Assembly (NCBI GenBank): GCA_021740995.1 | Contig: JAIOYR010000025.1 | Coordinates: forward strand, 1 to 44,457 | DNA length: 44,457 bases | Direction: 5' to 3' | Origin: Taibaiella sp. | GTDB taxonomy: Bacteria; Bacteroidota; Bacteroidia; Chitinophagales; Chitinophagaceae | In this document: piece after piece, positions 25,083 through 33,452 of the stretch | Position numbering within the stretch: position 1 is the stretch's first letter | How the letters are laid out: each line of letters starts with the position of its first letter | Position numbers and translations under genes: made by a program | Notes under the pieces: model-generated | Told to the model about the DNA's origin: nothing | The model's database searches: none | What the model saw: only the letters and a program-made list of their open reading frames with translations

Positions 25083-26519
25083 AAAGCAATATCCAAGGGC
25101 AAGAACGACCATATTTACCTACGCATAGCAGACATTATAGAGCAGCAGATAATGAGTCAGGTGCTGAAAATAGGTGACAAACTACCCTCTGTGCGCCTGC
25201 TGAGCAAGCACCACGACATAAGCGTAAGTACTGTGTTGCAGGCATACTATCATCTTGAAGGCAAGGGTCTTGTAGAATCACGTCCGCAGTCGGGCTACTA
25301 TGTGCGGTTCAATCCATCCCGTTTTCCGCAAAAGATAGAGAAAAGCAACCCGCTGCAGATAGTAAAGTCCAAGAACGTAGAAGCTATAATAGGCGAGGTA
25401 TATGATGACTTCTCACAGCAGGGCATTACCCGGTTTTCGCTCAGCGTGCCAGCTCCTGAGATCCTACCGCTGGCACGGCTCAACAAATCTATGATACAGG
25501 CACTGCGCGAACTACCTGCCAATGGCACACAATACGAACAGGTGCAGGGCAACGACCTGCTGCGACGGCAGATAGCGCGCTGGTCTATGCACTGGGATGG
25601 CAACCTGAAAGCTACAGACATAATAACTACTGCTGGCTGCATGAATGCCATCTCGTATTGCCTGATGGCAATTACAAAACCGGGCGATACTATAGCCGTA
25701 GAAAGCCCGGTTTACTTTGGTACACTCCGCTTTGCACAAAGTATAGGGCTAAAGGTGCTGGAACTGCCCACCGACCCCGATACAGGTGTAGACCCCGACG
25801 ATGTAAAAAAAGCATTGCAACAACACAACATCAAAGCCTGCTTCTTTGTAACCAACTTCAGCAATCCGCTAGGCTACTGCATGCCCGACGAGCAAAAGGA
25901 AATACTGGTAAAACTGCTTTCGAAACACGGAGTAGCACTAATAGAGGACGACCTGTATGGAGATGTATACTTTGGTAAGACACGCCCGAAATCGTGCAAG
26001 AGTTTTGACGAGGAGGGCAATGTGCTGTGGTGCAGCTCTGTATCTAAAACGCTGGCACCCGGCTACCGGGTGGGCTGGGTAGCACCCGGCAAATACATAG
26101 ACAAAGTAAAAAGGCTGAAGCTCTATCACAGCATCACATCGCCCACGGCACAGCAGGCAGCCATAGGCAGCTTTCTGGCTACCGGTCGGTACGAGCACCA
26201 CCTGCGCAAGCTGCGACAAACACTACATGCCAACAGCCTGAAATTCACACAGGCAATAGGTGAATACTTTCCAGCCGGCATCAAGATGACCAACCCGCAG
26301 GGGGGATTTATATTATGGATAGAACTGGATAAAAAAGTAGATACCTACCAGCTATATCAGGAGGCAATGCTCCACAAAATAAGCATCGCACCCGGCACCA
26401 TGTTTACCCTGCAGGACCGCTACCAAAACTGTATGCGCCTCAGCTACGGCATGCAATGGACACCAGAAGTAGAAAGGGCATTAAAAAAACTGGGGGGTAT
26501 GGTTAAGGGAATGATGTGA
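25080..26519 (+). CDS. MocR-type GntR regulator with PLP-dependent aminotransferase domain
   Basis: The 479-residue protein joins an N-terminal GntR winged helix (residues about 8-75: YLRIADIIEQQI, GDKLPSVRLLSK, SVSTVLQAYYHLEGKGLV) to a fold-type I aminotransferase domain. PLP-binding signs are SPVYFGTL, NFSNPLGYCMP, EDDLYGDVYF and the Schiff-base Lys323 in SVSKTLAPGYRVGW. MocR regulators use PLP or an amino acid as effector; many act on their own promoter and on a neighbour. The start at 25080 fits the family, although the open frame begins inside pstB. An inverted repeat overlaps this ATG. The target is unknown, and a catalytic aminotransferase role cannot be excluded. Confidence 0.9.
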   Translation: MKAISKGKNDHIYLRIADIIEQQIMSQVLKIGDKLPSVRLLSKHHDISVSTVLQAYYHLEGKGLVESRPQSGYYVRFNPSRFPQKIEKSNPLQIVKSKNVEAIIGEVYDDFSQQGITRFSLSVPAPEILPLARLNKSMIQALRELPANGTQYEQVQGNDLLRRQIARWSMHWDGNLKATDIITTAGCMNAISYCLMAITKPGDTIAVESPVYFGTLRFAQSIGLKVLELPTDPDTGVDPDDVKKALQQHNIKACFFVTNFSNPLGYCMPDEQKEILVKLLSKHGVALIEDDLYGDVYFGKTRPKSCKSFDEEGNVLWCSSVSKTLAPGYRVGWVAPGKYIDKVKRLKLYHSITSPTAQQAAIGSFLATGRYEHHLRKLRQTLHANSLKFTQAIGEYFPAGIKMTNPQGGFILWIELDKKVDTYQLYQEAMLHKISIAPGTMFTLQDRYQNCMRLSYGMQWTPEVERALKKLGGMVKGMM

Positions 26520-26540
26520 GGAAACCCATTCAAAAAATTA

Positions 26541-26576
26541 AGGCACAAAAAGTATCCGAAAATACCCTTTGTGCCT
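26541..26576. terminator. Hairpin between convergent MocR and ABC-F genes
   Basis: Arms 26541-26555 (AGGCACAAAAAGTAT) and 26562-26576 pair at 13 of 15 positions with a 6-base loop. It lies between two convergent stop codons and may serve both genes; T tracts are weak. Confidence 0.6.
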
Positions 26577-26626
26577 CCTATATCAATCATATATGACCGC
26601 TCTTCGCTCTGTTTCTCCGCTCTCAA

Positions 26627-28258
26627 CTATGCCATTACTCCTCCATACATCTCTGCCTTTACCGCTTTCACACGGTCGTTGGTAAAGTATTCGTCGAAGG
26701 TCATTTCGCGGTCTATGAGACCATTAGGTGTTATTTCCAGTATCCTGTCGGCTACAGTATTGGCAAGCTCGTGGTCACGGGTGGTGAAGAGGATAGTACC
26801 CTTAAAGTCCTTCATGCCGTTATTGAGTGCAGTAATGCTCTCCAGATCCAGGTGATTCGTAGGCTCGTCCAGCAGCAACACATTACCCTTTACCATCATC
26901 ATGCGGCTCATCATGCAGCGCACTTTTTCGCCCCCGCTCAACACACTGCTTTTCTTCAGTGTCTCCTCGCCGCTAAAAAGCATCCTGCCCAGAAAACCAC
27001 GAATAAAGGTTTCGTCTTTTTCTTCTGAATACTGGCGCAGCCAGTCTATCAGATTATCATCATTTCCACTAAAGTAAGAGGCATTTTCAGATGGCAGGTA
27101 AGCCGGCGTTACCGTAACTCCCCATTTAAACATACCCGTATAGTCCTTATCTTCTCCACCAAGTATCTCGTAGAAAGCTCTGGTAGCCAGCGAGTTAGCA
27201 GACAACACCGCAACCTTTTGACCACGCTTCAGATCGAAGCTGATGTCTTTAAACAACGTTTCACCATGAAAAACTTTTGTGAGACCTTTCACTTCCAGTA
27301 TCTGATCGCCGGCCTCACGCACCTGATTGTTGAACAGGATTGCCGGATACTTACGGTTAGACGGTTTCATTTCGTCCAGCTTTATCTTATCCAGTGCTTT
27401 CTTACGGCTGGTAGCCTGCTTACTCTTAGAGGCATTGGCGCTAAACCTGGCTATGAACTCCTTCAACTCTGCTATCTTGTCCTCTGCTTTTTTGTTCTGG
27501 TCGCCACGCTGTTTCAGCAACAGCTGGCTGCTCTCGTACCAGAAGGTATAGTTACCCGTGTACACATTTATTTTACCAAAGTCTATATCTGCCACGTGGG
27601 TACATACAGTATCCAGAAAGTGACGGTCATGCGATACTACCAGTACAATCTTGTCATAGTCGGCAAGGAAGTCCTCGAGCCAGTTGATGGTCTCCAGGTC
27701 AAGGTCATTGGTAGGCTCATCCAGCAGCAGAATGTCCGGATGACCAAACAATGCCTGTGCCAGCAGCACCCGCACCTTCTGGTTGCCATCCAGCTCTTTT
27801 ACCAGCTTATAATGAAATTCTTCCTTTATACCCAGATTACTGAGCATGGTAGCCGCATCGCTCTCTGCATTCCAGCCATCCATTTCGGCAAACATACCCT
27901 CCAGCTCTCCGGCTTTTATGCCATCTTCTTCGGTAAAGTCTTCCTTGGCATAGATGGCATCTTTCTGCTTCATTATATCATACAGCACACTGTTGCCACG
28001 TATTACTGTCTCCAGCACCGGCACCTCGTCAAATGCATAGTGGTTCTGGTTCAGCACACTCATGCGCATACCCTTGGTGATATCTACCCTGCCTGTGGTA
28101 GGGTCTATTTCGCCGGAGATTATTTTCATGAATGTAGACTTACCGGCACCATTGGCACCGATAATTCCATAACAATTGCCCTCAGTAAACTTGATGTTTA
28201 CATCCTCAAACAATACGCGCTTACCATAGCGCAACGATAAATTATTTACTGAAATCAT
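26627..28258 (-). CDS. ABC-F family ATPase, YbiT-like
   Basis: This 543-residue soluble protein has two ABC domains joined by a linker (RFSANASKSKQATSRKK, residues 271-287) typical of YbiT-type ABC-F proteins, which act on the ribosome. Domain 1 has Walker A GANGAGKS (34-41), Walker B LLLDEP (177-182) and the switch His210, but a degenerate signature ELDGNQKVR (155-163). Domain 2 has an intact signature LSGGEKVR (440-447) and Walker B (461-466), but no Walker A: the region 351-361 reads LSANSLATRAF, and its H-switch reads TTRDHE instead of SHDRE. One composite ATP site is therefore intact and the other lost. No membrane domain is present. Confidence 0.93.
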   Translation of the reverse strand: MISVNNLSLRYGKRVLFEDVNIKFTEGNCYGIIGANGAGKSTFMKIISGEIDPTTGRVDITKGMRMSVLNQNHYAFDEVPVLETVIRGNSVLYDIMKQKDAIYAKEDFTEEDGIKAGELEGMFAEMDGWNAESDAATMLSNLGIKEEFHYKLVKELDGNQKVRVLLAQALFGHPDILLLDEPTNDLDLETINWLEDFLADYDKIVLVVSHDRHFLDTVCTHVADIDFGKINVYTGNYTFWYESSQLLLKQRGDQNKKAEDKIAELKEFIARFSANASKSKQATSRKKALDKIKLDEMKPSNRKYPAILFNNQVREAGDQILEVKGLTKVFHGETLFKDISFDLKRGQKVAVLSANSLATRAFYEILGGEDKDYTGMFKWGVTVTPAYLPSENASYFSGNDDNLIDWLRQYSEEKDETFIRGFLGRMLFSGEETLKKSSVLSGGEKVRCMMSRMMMVKGNVLLLDEPTNHLDLESITALNNGMKDFKGTILFTTRDHELANTVADRILEITPNGLIDREMTFDEYFTNDRVKAVKAEMYGGVMA

Positions 28259-28296
28259 ATATCTATAGTCGAAAGTAGATAGTCTAAAGTAGAATT

Positions 28297-28346
28297 CCGA
28301 TAACTATCGGGACCAAATTACAAAACTACCAATTACAAATTCCCAA
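28297..28346. repeat. Dispersed intergenic repeat, copy A
   Basis: This 50-base element starts CCGATAACTATCGGGACC and ends AATTCCCAAAA. It aligns at about 80% with copy B at 34676-34726, with one single-base gap. Here it falls inside the predicted 5' leader of the ABC-F gene. The core CCGATAnCTATCGG is palindromic. Confidence 0.6.
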
Positions 28347-28359
28347 AAAATTGGGGCTG

Positions 28360-28367
28360 CAAAGGTA
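28360..28367 (-). promoter_or_regulatory. -7 box of the ABC-F gene
   Basis: TACCTTTG on the minus strand matches the rpsU and fusA boxes exactly. It implies a leader of about 95 bases that includes repeat copy A. No clear -33 element is seen. Confidence 0.5.
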
Positions 28368-28501
28368 CGGATAAGAAAGGGAAATATTATATAGTTTTAA
28401 TAGTATTTAACAATAGGGTTTTGACAAGATGGTAGCTATCAACCTGAAAAGCTACCAATATTTGGTTCGACTAAAGGCATATGAAAAACAACCACTGTAC
28501 T

Positions 28502-28566
28502 TCTACCCTTTTACCTTCGTGTTCTTTCTGGTGAATTCCCTTTGCGCCTCCGCATCTCCGCGGTAA
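28502..28566 (-). repeat. Degenerate GCGGAG / CACGAAGG-type intergenic repeat
   Basis: Read on the minus strand, the segment runs ACCGCGGAGATGCGGAGG, CGCAAAGG, then CACCAGAAAGAACACGAAGG. It resembles the widespread intergenic pattern of ACCGCAGAGACGCAGAGG followed by CACGAAGG units that I know from many environmental bacteria. The origin of that pattern is unclear. Confidence 0.45.
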
Positions 28567-28571
28567 AAACC

Positions 28572-29150
28572 CTACTCCTGCATAGCCACTACCATATCAA
28601 ACTCTCCATTGTTGAAAGTAGAAAACAGCTTATCGTACCACAGCACCGTGCTGCATGTACCAGATATCACATAGCACCGCAGTGGCGCACCGGCAATAGT
28701 GTCCCGCTTCAGAAATTTTACACTGTTTAGCGTCACACTATAGAAGCCCGTATCAATAGAATACCATGTTTGTACCGACGATGCAGACGTTTTGTATTCT
28801 ATTTGGGGTTGCACATCTGTGCTGCTGAAAGGAATATTTCTCATGCCCAGTGCCATCACGTCGGCCTCTGTCACCTTGTGACCCACCGGCCAGCTATACT
28901 TCAGCCCCAGCACCGGGTAGGTTGACGTTGGCGCATAAGAGGTAGTATTGGCAAGGAAATACCCACCCAGCTCATTGGGCTGCACCGCCATGTATTTGAA
29001 CTCGTCGGCTCTGAGAAAAAAATCTTCTCCATTAAGAATATAAGAAAAACGATAAGGGCTGGTAGGCAACACAGTTACGGTATTCTCCTTCTTTTTGCAG
29101 GCAACAGCAGACAAAAGAAGTAAAACTGCGATAAGGCGATAACTTTTCAT
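28572..29150 (-). CDS. Lipoprotein of unknown function
   Basis: The 192-residue product has a short lipoprotein signal (MKSYRLIAVLLLLSAVAC, mature Cys18) followed by KKKEN. The rest is a beta-rich secreted domain (YRFSYILNGEDFFLRADEF, GYFLANTTSYAPTSTYPVLGLKYS) without motifs I recognise. It has two Cys near the C-terminus (CYVISGTC) that could form a disulfide. A TATCTTTG -7 box lies 20 bases upstream (29170-29177). It is probably monocistronic. Confidence 0.8.
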   Translation of the reverse strand: MKSYRLIAVLLLLSAVACKKKENTVTVLPTSPYRFSYILNGEDFFLRADEFKYMAVQPNELGGYFLANTTSYAPTSTYPVLGLKYSWPVGHKVTEADVMALGMRNIPFSSTDVQPQIEYKTSASSVQTWYSIDTGFYSVTLNSVKFLKRDTIAGAPLRCYVISGTCSTVLWYDKLFSTFNNGEFDMVVAMQE

Positions 29151-29169
29151 AAACAGCGTATTATTGCAG

Positions 29170-29177
29170 CAAAGATA
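29170..29177 (-). promoter_or_regulatory. -7 box of the lipoprotein gene
   Basis: TATCTTTG on the minus strand matches TAnnTTTG, 20 bases upstream of the ATG at 29150. No -33 element is evident. Confidence 0.4.
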
Positions 29178-29268
29178 AAAGTTTAATCAGCAGCATAACT
29201 TCATCTTTTTTCGTTTATTGCCCACTGCCTGCCCTACAATCTTGTTCATCTGTTTACGCGCTACCTGG

Positions 29269-29709
29269 CTATCCCTTTTCTGCCAGTTCTTTCAGAACCG
29301 CCAATGCGTTAGGCCATATATTTTTGAACATTTCGGCATACTCTTCACTGATGTCCATATCCACGGTTACATCTGTGCCGCCATTTACTGTTTTCAGGGT
29401 GTAGTTTTCATGCGACCCTGCCCAGGCTTTTACTTTTTCGCTCTCTGTATCTTCCACACCATCTTTCACTTCACCCAGATGCTCAAAAGACATAAACTCA
29501 TTAGGGATAGTTTCGGCTATACGCGATACCATGCCATCACCACTGCCATCCCCAAAAATCACCTTGCTGCCTTTTTTCCAATCTGTAAACACATTTGAGC
29601 CGGGAGAAAACGGGGCTATCCATTGTGGATAGGTGTCTTTACCCCATAGTATTTCCCATACCTTTTCGCGCGGGGCATTTATTAATATTTGAAATTGATG
29701 CTTCTCCAT
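29269..29709 (-). CDS. SRPBCC (AHSA1-like) domain protein
   Basis: The 146-residue protein starts MEKHQFQILINAPREKVWEILWG, the usual opening of START-like SRPBCC domains; the 37 open residues upstream do not fit. Further family features are DTYPQWIAPFSPGS, GGTDVTVDMDI and a long C-terminal helix (MFKNIWPNALAVLKELAEKG). These folds bind hydrophobic ligands or act as chaperone co-factors; a specific role cannot be assigned. It lies downstream of the pseudouridine synthase gene, with a 154-base gap. Confidence 0.88.
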   Translation of the reverse strand: MEKHQFQILINAPREKVWEILWGKDTYPQWIAPFSPGSNVFTDWKKGSKVIFGDGSGDGMVSRIAETIPNEFMSFEHLGEVKDGVEDTESEKVKAWAGSHENYTLKTVNGGTDVTVDMDISEEYAEMFKNIWPNALAVLKELAEKG

Positions 29710-29863
29710 GATTTGGCGTTTTAGTTTTTTGTCATGTAAAGATAAATAGGCGGCAAAAATAAAGCAGCCTGAGTGCGACAAATAAAGGGTGGATGCAACA
29801 CAAATTATATAACGAAACACTATGAAATGAAGGGAAAATTAGCTCCTATTTCCGGCCGTTTCA

Positions 29864-30472
29864 TCAATACTCACTATCATCTATTCTCAGCAACCCGAAG
29901 AAATCCTCTTCCTCCATCTCCCTCACACATCCCGGCGCCAGGTCTCCCAGTTCCATATCTTCTATAGAAGTGCGTATCAGCCGCCGGCATTCATGACCTA
30001 CCGCCCTCATCATACTGCGTATCTGGTGGCGCTTGCCCTCACAGAGCATTACACGCAGCCATGAGTGAGCTATATATGGGTTCTGCTCCAGCTGATGCGG
30101 AGCCACATCCGGCGGTGCATCCAGCAATTGCACCTCGCACGGACCCGTTACATAGTCACCCCCACCCCTTACGCGGATAGTAACTCCATCCCGCAATTGC
30201 TGCACCTTTTCGGAAGTTATTATTCCCAGCACCCGCACCAGATAGGTGCGCTTATGCGGTTTATCGCCCTCAAATAGCAACTTCGTTACCCGCTTGTTGG
30301 TAGTCAGCAACAGCAACCCTTCCGACAGGCCATCCAGCCTGCCTATGGCATGTGTACCCTCTGGAAACTTGAAATCAACATCTCCCAGCAGGCGCACATC
30401 CTCCACACTCACAAATTGCGAGACCATTTTAAAAGGCTTATTCAGCACAAAATAACGGTGGGTTGGTGGCAT
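29864..30472 (-). CDS. RluE-like rRNA pseudouridine synthase
   Basis: The 202-residue enzyme belongs to the RsuA/RluB/RluE/RluF family and isomerises uridine in rRNA. From the ATG at 30472 it begins MPPTHRYFVLNKPFKMVSQF, the motif I region. The catalytic Asp is in GRLDGLSEGLLLLT, and the C-terminal motif is GKRHQIRSMMRAVGH. There is no N-terminal S4 domain, as in E. coli RluE, which modifies 23S U2457; the same target is plausible. A TACCTTTG -7 box (30485-30492) lies directly upstream and rules out the longer frame. Confidence 0.9.
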   Translation of the reverse strand: MPPTHRYFVLNKPFKMVSQFVSVEDVRLLGDVDFKFPEGTHAIGRLDGLSEGLLLLTTNKRVTKLLFEGDKPHKRTYLVRVLGIITSEKVQQLRDGVTIRVRGGGDYVTGPCEVQLLDAPPDVAPHQLEQNPYIAHSWLRVMLCEGKRHQIRSMMRAVGHECRRLIRTSIEDMELGDLAPGCVREMEEEDFFGLLRIDDSEY

Positions 30473-30484
30473 AATAATTTGCCT

Positions 30485-30492
30485 CAAAGGTA
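30485..30492 (-). promoter_or_regulatory. -7 box of the RluE-like gene
   Basis: TACCTTTG on the minus strand lies 13 bases upstream of the ATG at 30472, implying a very short leader. No clear -33 TTTG is visible. Confidence 0.45.
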
Positions 30493-30597
30493 GGATATAT
30501 GGTGTATTGCAGGTTGTAAACTGATGGCTACAAAACGCACCCACAATAGTTTTGCGGACTATCGCAACCGCCATCACTCAAAAAGTCGAATACCCTC

Positions 30598-31581
30598 CTA
30601 AAACGCCTTTATAGCAGTATTCATCTCATCTTTTGTTGCCTTTGTGAGCGTAGCATTCAGAATCAGGCCATCGGATATTATCTGCTCTGTTTTAAAGTAG
30701 TACCAGGTGTCCTTATCCCGGGGTATCACCAGCATAAACTTCTGAGCAATACCCGTAGGCACCCAGCCCTCGTATACACCGGTTTGTGTGTTGCGGTCAA
30801 ATGATTTCTGGTAGAGCACCGTCGCTACCCTTTCGGTATTAAGCCCGGCATAGCAAACACTCCATACAGTTCCGGCAAACGATTCGTTGGTCAGCTTCAC
30901 ATTTACAGTCACCTTTTGGAAAGCACTGCCGTGCGTCTTGTTGCACGATACCCAGTTGAACTCCGAGCACGAGTCGAACATAAAGAAGCTGCCGGATGTA
31001 AGCGTTATAGACGCACTGGCAACCGGTCCGGCACCCGTAGTTGTTTTGCCGGTTTCACCGCTCCCGTCATACCAGGTTATTACGCCGTCCGGTGCATACG
31101 AATGACCATGAGAGATCGACCTCGGTCCTCCCGTCGGGGTCAAGGTGGCATTAAATCCTATGCCATACTTCCTGGCACTCACTTCCTCCCCATCCTTTGT
31201 CGCTTTTATAAACACCTGCCCTCCGCTTGTCAGCAATGTAGAGCCGGTATTGGTAGAGGTATGGTACTTAAGCATATCACCGGCAGTGTACATCTCTGTA
31301 AGCTCTATATTCACCATTCCGCTGGTGATAGTGTTGCCATTTTTGTCCCTGAAAGAATTAGGGTAAAAACGCAGAAAGGTTCCTTGCAGCCCCTGTACTT
31401 CCCTGGTTACACCAACCACCACCGTAAACTTTGTGGGCTCAGTGCGAAAATCTTTGAGCAGTTCAGCAGAATTGTTGGCAAGAATAGTGTTGTTTCCTCC
31501 ATCATAGTCGCTCTTGTTGCAGGATGCAAACGACAATACGGCTAAGCAAATAGCCAAAATGGGCATGTAGGTAGACTTCAT
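30598..31581 (-). CDS. Large lipoprotein of unknown function
   Basis: From the ATG at 31581 the 327-residue product has a lipoprotein signal (MKSTYMPILAICLAVLSFASC, mature Cys21) and NKSDYDGG after it. The body is beta-rich, with TKFTVVVGVTREVQGLQGT, VNIELTEMYTAGDMLKYHT and GGQVFIKATKDGEEVSA; this arrangement recalls the carboxypeptidase-regulatory or DUF-type lipoproteins of Bacteroidota, but I cannot name the family. A GDSGxGSG-like motif is absent, so no enzyme function is claimed. It is on the same strand as the RluE-like gene, 125 bases upstream. Confidence 0.82.
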   Translation of the reverse strand: MKSTYMPILAICLAVLSFASCNKSDYDGGNNTILANNSAELLKDFRTEPTKFTVVVGVTREVQGLQGTFLRFYPNSFRDKNGNTITSGMVNIELTEMYTAGDMLKYHTSTNTGSTLLTSGGQVFIKATKDGEEVSARKYGIGFNATLTPTGGPRSISHGHSYAPDGVITWYDGSGETGKTTTGAGPVASASITLTSGSFFMFDSCSEFNWVSCNKTHGSAFQKVTVNVKLTNESFAGTVWSVCYAGLNTERVATVLYQKSFDRNTQTGVYEGWVPTGIAQKFMLVIPRDKDTWYYFKTEQIISDGLILNATLTKATKDEMNTAIKAF

Positions 31582-31876
31582 AAAAAGTGGGTTTAGGTGT
31601 TCAACAGACAATCATACAAAAATTATGCCAGAAAAGGTATGAGTTTTGGAGTGTTGTTTTTTATGGCAATTCTCCATTATTATGATAGATTGCCCCCTTT
31701 CTGGCTTAAGCGCTCCTCGCACAGATCATCAGTGTATTCTTCGTACGACCCTACCAACGCCTCACCTGGCGATACCTTATTTATTTTATACCCTTCTTTA
31801 AAAACAACCTACACAGTAGCTTTATAAGTATTTTTACTTTTTTGTACCTTGCGACCGTTTTCAAAAAACAAACCCT

Positions 31877-32440
31877 ATGACAAAAATTATTTGCCCCGCT
31901 TGTGCTGCTGAAAATTTATCAAACAGCAAATACTGCTCGGGGTGCGGTAAGGCATTACCCGCTGCATCTGCTGAAATAGAGACCAGCCATATACAACCAT
32001 CCTCAGCTAAGAAAAAACCATTTGACAAAGCAAAAATAGTAGGTACCATTACCGGCATTGTTGTATTCACACTCACATCCTATGGGGTCAGGAAACTCAT
32101 GTTCTCCCCTCCGTCTTATGACAAACAACTGGTGATGGCAGCAAACGAAATAAACAAAGTCTGCCCCATAATGGTAGATGCATCTACTCAGCTCAACAAT
32201 GCAATTGCATTGCCCGGCAATGCGTTTCAGTACAATTATACAATTATAGATATCGAAAAAGCCGAAGTCAATCTGGATACCGTAAAAAAATACCTGGAGC
32301 CGGGCATAATAAGTAATGTAAAGAACAGCGCAGAAATGAAAATACAGCGCGAGCATAAAACAACTATAATATATAACTACAAAGACAAAAACGGCGTTGA
32401 TATATACAAGCTCACCGTAACACCTGACATGTACAAGTAG
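31877..32440 (+). CDS. Zinc-ribbon single-pass membrane protein, function unknown
   Basis: The 187-residue protein starts with a zinc ribbon, CPAC (6-9) and CSGC (20-23), on the cytoplasmic side. A Ser/Lys linker and one membrane span (about residues 52-70, KIVGTITGIVVFTLTSYGV) follow. The remaining 115 residues, with NEINKVCPIMVDASTQLNNA, are predicted outside the membrane; this part resembles C-terminal domains of other zinc-ribbon membrane proteins in Bacteroidota, but I cannot name it. It may form a unit with the gene that starts 82 bases downstream on the same strand. Confidence 0.82.
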   Translation: MTKIICPACAAENLSNSKYCSGCGKALPAASAEIETSHIQPSSAKKKPFDKAKIVGTITGIVVFTLTSYGVRKLMFSPPSYDKQLVMAANEINKVCPIMVDASTQLNNAIALPGNAFQYNYTIIDIEKAEVNLDTVKKYLEPGIISNVKNSAEMKIQREHKTTIIYNYKDKNGVDIYKLTVTPDMYK

Positions 32441-32522
32441 CTTTGGAGATAATCACAGTTATTTTTTTAGACTTTCCCTCAAAATAGCTGTAGCTGACAT
32501 CATCCTGCTCTCATTTGTAAAC

Positions 32523-33398
32523 ATGGCACCACCCTACTCCCAATTCAAAAACCTGACCGCAGGCACAGTGATGTATTGGGTGATTCCCGCTGACTACTAC
32601 CTGCAACTACCCGTGCTGCCAGACCAAAAACACTATCCCGAATCAGTTTTTCAGACACACCGAAACGCCGCAATAGGCAAGACTACTATTGATATTTTTC
32701 CCGAAGAGATAAGTTTAATTCAACTAAACGGATACAACTACAAGCCCAGACCCGTACCGCAGTCCTATACCGTATACACCGGCGCGCTCGATAGCCTTAA
32801 TGCACGCTTTTTTGCAAGTACCGGCAGACCAGAACTGGTACTGATAAAAAATGGCGGTATAGATGAACGCTACTATGCCTGGGACGAATCGCTCACCAAG
32901 GCAACACTACACCTCAACTACATTATCACCGATACTTTCTGCACCTGCACCATCCAGCAAAAAAACGACAGCCGCCTGTTCAGGGCACGCAAGGGTGTGA
33001 GCAGTATGCCCGCATTTGATAAAACAGCAGAAATGGTAGCTCAGCTGGGCGACACGGTTCAGGTGCCGTCAGAGCAGCAGGGCAAGCCATTGTATATGTC
33101 GGCAGAGCCGGAGTATACTGCCGTTGGTTTTGCCTCAAAGCTATTTTATCAGCCCCTCATGTGCCACATTACCCTGATCACAGAAGACGGCCCGCCACTT
33201 ATCTACAGGCTCATTAGACCCATAATGCGCCATCCGGTACTGATAAGCAGATTGGAAAATAACGATGCAGACCTGGAAAGTTTTCTCAGCGGACATGCCT
33301 TGCAGAACAAAAGAATCAAAGCACTTGTTATCAACACCATCTCCCCCGGCATGAAAGAACAATACAACATTCGTTTCTACAGCTTCCGGAATTATTAA
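32523..33398 (+). CDS. Protein of unknown function
   Basis: I do not recognise this protein. From the first ATG (MAPPYSQFKNLTAGTVMYWVIPADYYLQL) it has 291 residues, a predicted mix of beta strands and loops, a CTCT tetrad (FCTCTIQQ) and no signal peptide. The same frame remains open back to 32421 and there encodes a hydrophobic stretch (IAVADIILLSFV) directly before MAPPYS, but without ATG, GTG or TTG. The true start may therefore be an unusual codon further upstream that would add a membrane anchor, or the gene has lost its original start. The 82-base distance to the zinc-ribbon gene suggests co-transcription. Confidence 0.65.
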   Translation: MAPPYSQFKNLTAGTVMYWVIPADYYLQLPVLPDQKHYPESVFQTHRNAAIGKTTIDIFPEEISLIQLNGYNYKPRPVPQSYTVYTGALDSLNARFFASTGRPELVLIKNGGIDERYYAWDESLTKATLHLNYIITDTFCTCTIQQKNDSRLFRARKGVSSMPAFDKTAEMVAQLGDTVQVPSEQQGKPLYMSAEPEYTAVGFASKLFYQPLMCHITLITEDGPPLIYRLIRPIMRHPVLISRLENNDADLESFLSGHALQNKRIKALVINTISPGMKEQYNIRFYSFRNY

Positions 33399-33452
33399 GA
33401 AACAGCGTATCTAAATTTATTTACAGTTCTAAAAGGAAAATTAATTAATCCC

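Larger units (their letters stand above)
28259..28571. other. Repeat-bearing spacer upstream of the ABC-F gene
   Basis: This 313-base gap holds the leader and -7 box of the ABC-F gene, a dispersed repeat copy (28297-28346), an 8-bp hairpin (TGGTAGCT with AGCTACCA, 28430-28457) without a T tract, and a second repeat (28502-28566) abutting the lipoprotein stop. No gene is visible. Confidence 0.6.

Noticed and set aside
27218-28240. 340-codon open frame on the plus strand
   Set aside because: It lies entirely antisense to the well-supported ABC-F gene; its sequence is rich in Cys, His, Tyr and Gln with no domain.
28430-28457. 8-bp hairpin TGGTAGCT/AGCTACCA and nearby GGTTCGACT as a tRNA-like element
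   Set aside because: No acceptor stem, anticodon arm or D arm can be drawn around it, and no T tract follows it for a terminator.
31597-31827. 76-codon plus-strand frame in the spacer before the zinc-ribbon gene
   Set aside because: It starts with GTG, has no coding-like pattern or conserved motif, and looks like chance.
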